Assembly (NCBI GenBank): GCA_910586645.1
Contig: CAJUIS010000017.1
Coordinates: 11,223-53,205 of the forward strand
DNA from: an uncultured Lachnospiraceae bacterium
Lineage (GTDB): Bacteria > Bacillota > Clostridia > Lachnospirales > Lachnospiraceae
Length of the DNA: 41,983 bases
Direction of reading: 5' to 3'
In this document: positions 41,253-41,983 of the stretch, in pieces
Layout of the letters: the number at the start of each line of letters is the position of its first letter
Numbering within the stretch: position 1 is the stretch's first letter
Program-made: the position numbers and the translations under genes
Notes under the pieces: model-generated
The model's database searches: none
Seen by the model: only the letters and a program-made list of their open reading frames with translations
What the model was told of the DNA's origin: nothing

Positions 41253-41983
41253 TTATTCGATACATTTTGTAAAAAAATTTGTATACTTTTCCACAATCAC
41301 TGGCCAACTAAAATTGTCCAACACATATTTCCGTCCATTCTCTCCCATTTGTTTTGCTATCTCTTTATGATTCAGCAAATAAGTTAAACACTCTTCAAAT
41401 TCACAATAATTATAAAAATATAATCCACCATTAGATTCTGAAACAAAACCTTTTGTCACTTTACAATCACCAAAAACTAACACCGGTTTATGACACAACC
41501 AGCTTTCCATAATAATCAAAGAAAAACTTTCAAATCTTGAAGGATTACATAACAATTCAGAGGCTGCATATGCATCATATTTATCTTGAATTGGAACAAA
41601 TCCCAAATCTATTATTTCCGACTGTAATCTTCCTGGTATATCAATATGACCGCCGCCTATCAAAACTAATTTTAAATCCGTTAAATTTCTTTTTTTATAT
41701 AAATCAAAATATTTCACCAACGTATCAACATTTTTTCCAGATTCTTTTCTCCCTGCATATATAATAAATGGTTCATTTATGTTATACTTTTTTCTAAAAT
41801 TATCTGCATTAAAGCTAATATCTGTATATACCCCTTCTCCCAAAACAGCATTTTTTACATTGGATAAATTATATACTTTTTTCGCAAGCTCACATTCTTC
41901 TTTTGAATGAAATATCATCCCATTTATTTTTGAATATCTTTCCTTAAAATGTTCCATATAGGCATAACTTTCATCGTGAAGGC
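41253..41983 (-). CDS. GT4 glycosyltransferase, N-terminus beyond the right edge
   Basis: About 242 residues are visible, and the frame continues upstream of ATG 41957 as LHDESYAY before the edge. The HDE motif matches the same place in the neighbouring GT4 protein (TAHDETPIYLNIF), which shows that the true start lies outside. Donor-binding features are FIIYAGRKESGKNVDTLVKYF and NPSRFESFSLIIMESWLCHKPVLVFG. The C-terminal half is close to the 40041-41231 protein (HKE, GENG), so the two are tandem paralogues, perhaps adding different sugars. Confidence 0.86.
   Translation of the reverse strand, partial: LHDESYAYMEHFKERYSKINGMIFHSKEECELAKKVYNLSNVKNAVLGEGVYTDISFNADNFRKKYNINEPFIIYAGRKESGKNVDTLVKYFDLYKKRNLTDLKLVLIGGGHIDIPGRLQSEIIDLGFVPIQDKYDAYAASELLCNPSRFESFSLIIMESWLCHKPVLVFGDCKVTKGFVSESNGGLYFYNYCEFEECLTYLLNHKEIAKQMGENGRKYVLDNFSWPVIVEKYTNFFTKCIE

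Overview
The window looks like chromosomal DNA of a low-to-mid G+C Gram-positive anaerobe of the Lachnospiraceae (Clostridia) type. Grounds: strong AGGAGG-like ribosome sites, consensus sigma-A promoters, LytR-CpsA-Psr (LCP) ligases, a Cps2T-type rhamnosyltransferase, and a secreted DUF5722-like protein with Fn3 repeats. Genus is not resolvable by eye. Almost everything reads on the minus strand. The window is one large surface-polysaccharide locus covering precursor synthesis, assembly, export and attachment to the wall.

Region A (about 0.35-19.5 kb) is the assembly block. A near-perfect promoter at 19442-19470 reads leftward through a polyprenyl-phosphate glycosyltransferase, a GT-C-like membrane protein split over two genes (17383-18417 and 15779-17371, the second fused to a metallo-beta-lactamase-fold domain), an intact GT-C relative, two double-module GT2 enzymes, a Wzx-like flippase, a second DPM-like GT2, a 64-residue zinc-ribbon protein, the priming glycosyl-1-phosphate transferase, a third double-module GT2, a Cps2T-like rhamnosyltransferase and a small GT2. 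Two tandem LCP genes follow under their own promoter (2781-2809) and end at a hairpin terminator (350-390). At the left edge is the N-terminus of a protein made of 12-residue repeats.

Region B (19.7-30.6 kb) is the precursor block, read from a promoter at 30598-30626: manC, gmd, rmd, manA, a phosphohexomutase, a sugar-1-phosphate nucleotidyltransferase, a secreted glycosidase-like protein, a small membrane protein and an OmpR-type response regulator with no kinase beside it. ManA, mutase, ManC, Gmd and Rmd together give a complete inferred route from fructose-6-phosphate to GDP-D-rhamnose. No dTDP-L-rhamnose genes are seen. A tiny convergent plus-strand membrane-peptide gene overlaps the regulator's 3' end.

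Region C (about 30.9 kb to the right edge) is visibly more AT-rich and looks like a strain-variable, probably acquired cassette. It holds a DUF6311-like and a GtrII-like membrane glycosyltransferase, a DPM-like GT2, an SMR-type small flippase, an acyltransferase-3 gene broken by an in-frame stop, a three-gene unit resembling WbpB/WbpE/WbpD (diacetamido-uronate type sugar) with its own promoter and hairpin, and two tandem GT4 enzymes, the last cut by the window edge.

The most unusual item is the GT-C protein split into two translationally coupled genes whose second half carries a ComEC-like hydrolase domain. No tRNA, rRNA, CRISPR array, IS element or transposase was seen.
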